Shown here in pieces: positions 7,590 through 9,481 of a stretch of DNA of 9,481 nt. The stretch is from NCBI GenBank assembly GCA_018668195.1, contig JABITU010000323.1, positions 1 to 9,481 on the forward strand. Direction: 5' to 3'. A program made the position numbers and the translations under genes. Origin of the DNA: Tateyamaria sp. (lineage in GTDB: Bacteria; Pseudomonadota; Alphaproteobacteria; Rhodobacterales; Rhodobacteraceae). The notes under the pieces are model-generated. The model worked only from the letters and a program-made list of their open reading frames with translations, was not told the origin of the DNA and ran no database searches. How positions within the stretch are numbered: the stretch's first letter is position 1; every line of letters begins with the position of its first letter.

Positions 7590-9481
7590 ATGGGCCTAGG
7601 CAATGGCTTTTTGCAGATGATGCTGAATCAGCGTGGCCACCTGTTTGGTTGGGTTCCGGTCGGTATGGCGATGGGAATTGCCCTATTTTTTGGCATCAGG
7701 TTCGAGCCTTCGGTGACGCAAATTGCCCTGGTGGTGCCGCTTGGAATGGCGCTGCCAATGATGGCATGGAAATTGCCGGAAAGCGTGTCTCGGTTGGCTG
7801 TTTTTCTGGCGCTGATCGCAGTTGGTTTTGTGTTGGCGGGGTGGCGTGCGCATTCTGTCGCGGGTCCGGTGCTTGATTGGCGCTATTATGGGGCTGTGGA
7901 GGGGCGGATTGTCGGCATTGACCGCAGTGGGTCGGACGCGGTGCGTCTGACGCTCGACAGGGTAAAGCTGGACCGAGTTGCCCCGGGTGACACGCCGCGC
8001 AGGCTGCGTATTTCCTTGCACGGGGATGCCGGCTTGGGCGTTTTGCCGGTGCCGGGTTTGCGCGTTATGACGACTGCACATCTTAGTCCGTCCAGTGGCC
8101 CCGTGGAACCGGGCGGGTTCGATTTCCAGCGTCACGCGTGGTTTGCCGAACTGGGAGCGGTGGGCTACGCGCGTGCGCCGCTTGTCGCCATTGCACCCGC
8201 CGATTTTGATTTGGCGCAAATGCTATTTCGCTGGCGCATGGCGGTTTCAAAGCGTGTCATTGAAGTGCTGCCTGGCGATATTGGGGGATTTGCCGCAGCA
8301 GTCACAACCGGTGATCGCAGCGGTATCAGCCGCGACGCCCTTGAGGCGTTGAGGGCGTCAAATACAGCACATTTGTTGGCGATTTCCGGACTGCATATGG
8401 GGCTGTTGAGCGGCTTTGTTTTTGCCCTGTTCCGACTGTGCTTTGCGCTTGTGCCACCCGTTGCATTGCGTTGGCCTGCGCGCAAATTGGCTGCTTGTGG
8501 GGCGCTTGCTGCGGCGGCCCTCTATCTTGCGCTGTCGGGCGGCAATGTTGCGACGGAGCGGGCGTTTGTAATGGTGGCGGTGGCGTTATGCGCGGTGATT
8601 ATGGATCGGCGTGCGCTTAGTCTTCGAGCGGTGGCTATGGCTGCGATTATCGTGCTGGCACTTCGGCCCGAAGCTTTGATGGGGCCCGGGTTTCAAATGT
8701 CCTTTGCGGCGACGACGGCTTTGGTTGCGGTGTTTGGATGGATGCGCAACCTGCCGACTGGGCCAAAATGGGCTGCGCCTGTGATCGGGCTGGTGGTCTC
8801 ATCGGCGGTGGCCGGGTTGGCGACGGCTCCTATTGGTGCGGCGCATTTTAACGCGGTCGCGCACTACGGATTGCTGGCAAATCTGACCAGTGTTCCCTTG
8901 ATGGGTGCGCTGGTTATACCCGCGGCGGTTTTGGCTTTGCTGCTTGCTCCATTCGGTGCCGAGGCTTTTGGCCTGTGGATCATGGGAGGCGGGCTCGCAT
9001 GGATTCTGTGGGTCGCAGAAACGGTATCGAGCCTTGATGGCGCACGTGGATTTGTGTCGGGGCCGGGGCCTTGGGTCTTGCCTCTCATGGCGTTGGGCGC
9101 CTTGTCAGTCATTTTGTGGCAAGGGCGTGCGCGATTTGGCGGCCTTGCAGTCATCTGCGTTGCTTTTGCTCTCTGGCAGGTTGGTAATCGCCCAGTGGTC
9201 TTGATCGCTGATAATGGCGGCTTGGTGGGGGTGATGACCGACACGGGGCGCGCACTTAGCAAGGAAAAAGGAGCGGGATTTGTTGCCCGCAACTGGTTGG
9301 AAAATGATGGTGACGGTGCCTTGCAACAAAAGGCAGCGCTGCGCTGGAACTCCGACACATCGGGCTGGATGGATGGTCGGGTTGTGCATCTGAGCGGCAA
9401 ACGCGCCCGCGAAGCGTTCGATGGCTGCGCGCCAGGGCAGATCGTTGTGACGAACGACGAACTGCCGACCGTTGCAAAATC
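7590..9481 (+). CDS. comEC: ComEC/Rec2 family competence protein, 3' end beyond window
   Basis: ComEC forms the inner-membrane channel that brings single-stranded DNA into the cytoplasm during natural transformation. The frame is open from ATG 7590 to the window edge (630 codons, no stop). The N-terminal part has membrane segments followed by an OB-like domain (about residues 100-200, including VEGRIVGIDRSGSD and EPGGFDFQRHAWF). The competence domain follows, with VTTGDRSGI at about 238-246 and the hallmark HLLAISGLHMGLL at 261-273. Further membrane helices include SGGNVATERA and PGFQMSFAATTAL. The visible C-terminal part (about 535-630, around ADNGGLVGVMTDTGRALS) occupies the position of the metallo-beta-lactamase-like domain. 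It shows no HxHxDH metal motif, so that domain looks reduced. Family members from related bacteria are slightly longer, so only a short tail is likely missing. Confidence 0.94.
   Translation, partial: MGLGNGFLQMMLNQRGHLFGWVPVGMAMGIALFFGIRFEPSVTQIALVVPLGMALPMMAWKLPESVSRLAVFLALIAVGFVLAGWRAHSVAGPVLDWRYYGAVEGRIVGIDRSGSDAVRLTLDRVKLDRVAPGDTPRRLRISLHGDAGLGVLPVPGLRVMTTAHLSPSSGPVEPGGFDFQRHAWFAELGAVGYARAPLVAIAPADFDLAQMLFRWRMAVSKRVIEVLPGDIGGFAAAVTTGDRSGISRDALEALRASNTAHLLAISGLHMGLLSGFVFALFRLCFALVPPVALRWPARKLAACGALAAAALYLALSGGNVATERAFVMVAVALCAVIMDRRALSLRAVAMAAIIVLALRPEALMGPGFQMSFAATTALVAVFGWMRNLPTGPKWAAPVIGLVVSSAVAGLATAPIGAAHFNAVAHYGLLANLTSVPLMGALVIPAAVLALLLAPFGAEAFGLWIMGGGLAWILWVAETVSSLDGARGFVSGPGPWVLPLMALGALSVILWQGRARFGGLAVICVAFALWQVGNRPVVLIADNGGLVGVMTDTGRALSKEKGAGFVARNWLENDGDGALQQKAALRWNSDTSGWMDGRVVHLSGKRAREAFDGCAPGQIVVTNDELPTVAK

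Noticed and set aside
7427..7876. + strand frame of 149 codons overlapping the gltX start and comEC
   Set aside because: It runs out of frame through comEC, whose frame has clear family motifs, and antisense through the start of gltX.

Overview
The window is chromosomal, gene-dense DNA of moderate GC. It most likely comes from an alphaproteobacterium of the Rhodobacterales (Roseobacter group). This rests on protein style (CcmF/CcmH pair as in Rhodobacter ccl1-ccl2, GluRS, citrate synthase and ComEC sequences, a small RTX calcium-binding protein) and on gene order. It is an inference from recognition, not from a search. No rRNA, tRNA, insertion sequence, prophage or CRISPR array was seen.

Left part (1-3447, + strand). 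The end of an unidentified gene (1-69) is followed by a short leader, then ccmF (187-2145) and ccmH (2142-2597), which overlap by 4 bases. Together they encode the periplasmic-side haem ligation step of System I cytochrome c maturation. Downstream lies a PaaG-like enoyl-CoA hydratase/isomerase gene (2671-3447), which may share the transcript but has no obvious functional link to cytochrome assembly.

Middle part (3448-4702). The DNA here looks more AT-rich. It contains one small RTX-type calcium-binding protein gene on the - strand (4519 down to 3686), interrupted by an in-frame TGA at 3994-3992. The reading frame stays open for about 100 codons after the stop, and the nonapeptide repeat phase is kept across it. 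This looks like a recent nonsense mutation, a sequencing error, or (less likely) a readthrough site. It is the most unusual object in the window. A hairpin lies just beyond its 3' end, and a strong Rho-independent terminator for gltA lies just upstream of it.

Right part (4703-9481). gltA (citrate synthase, - strand) lies downstream of gltX (glutamyl-tRNA synthetase, - strand). comEC (competence DNA-uptake channel, + strand) is divergent from gltX across an 80-base gap and runs off the right edge. These are core housekeeping genes plus the transformation channel.

I found no convincing new multi-gene system here. Apart from the interrupted RTX gene, the window is an ordinary core-genome region.
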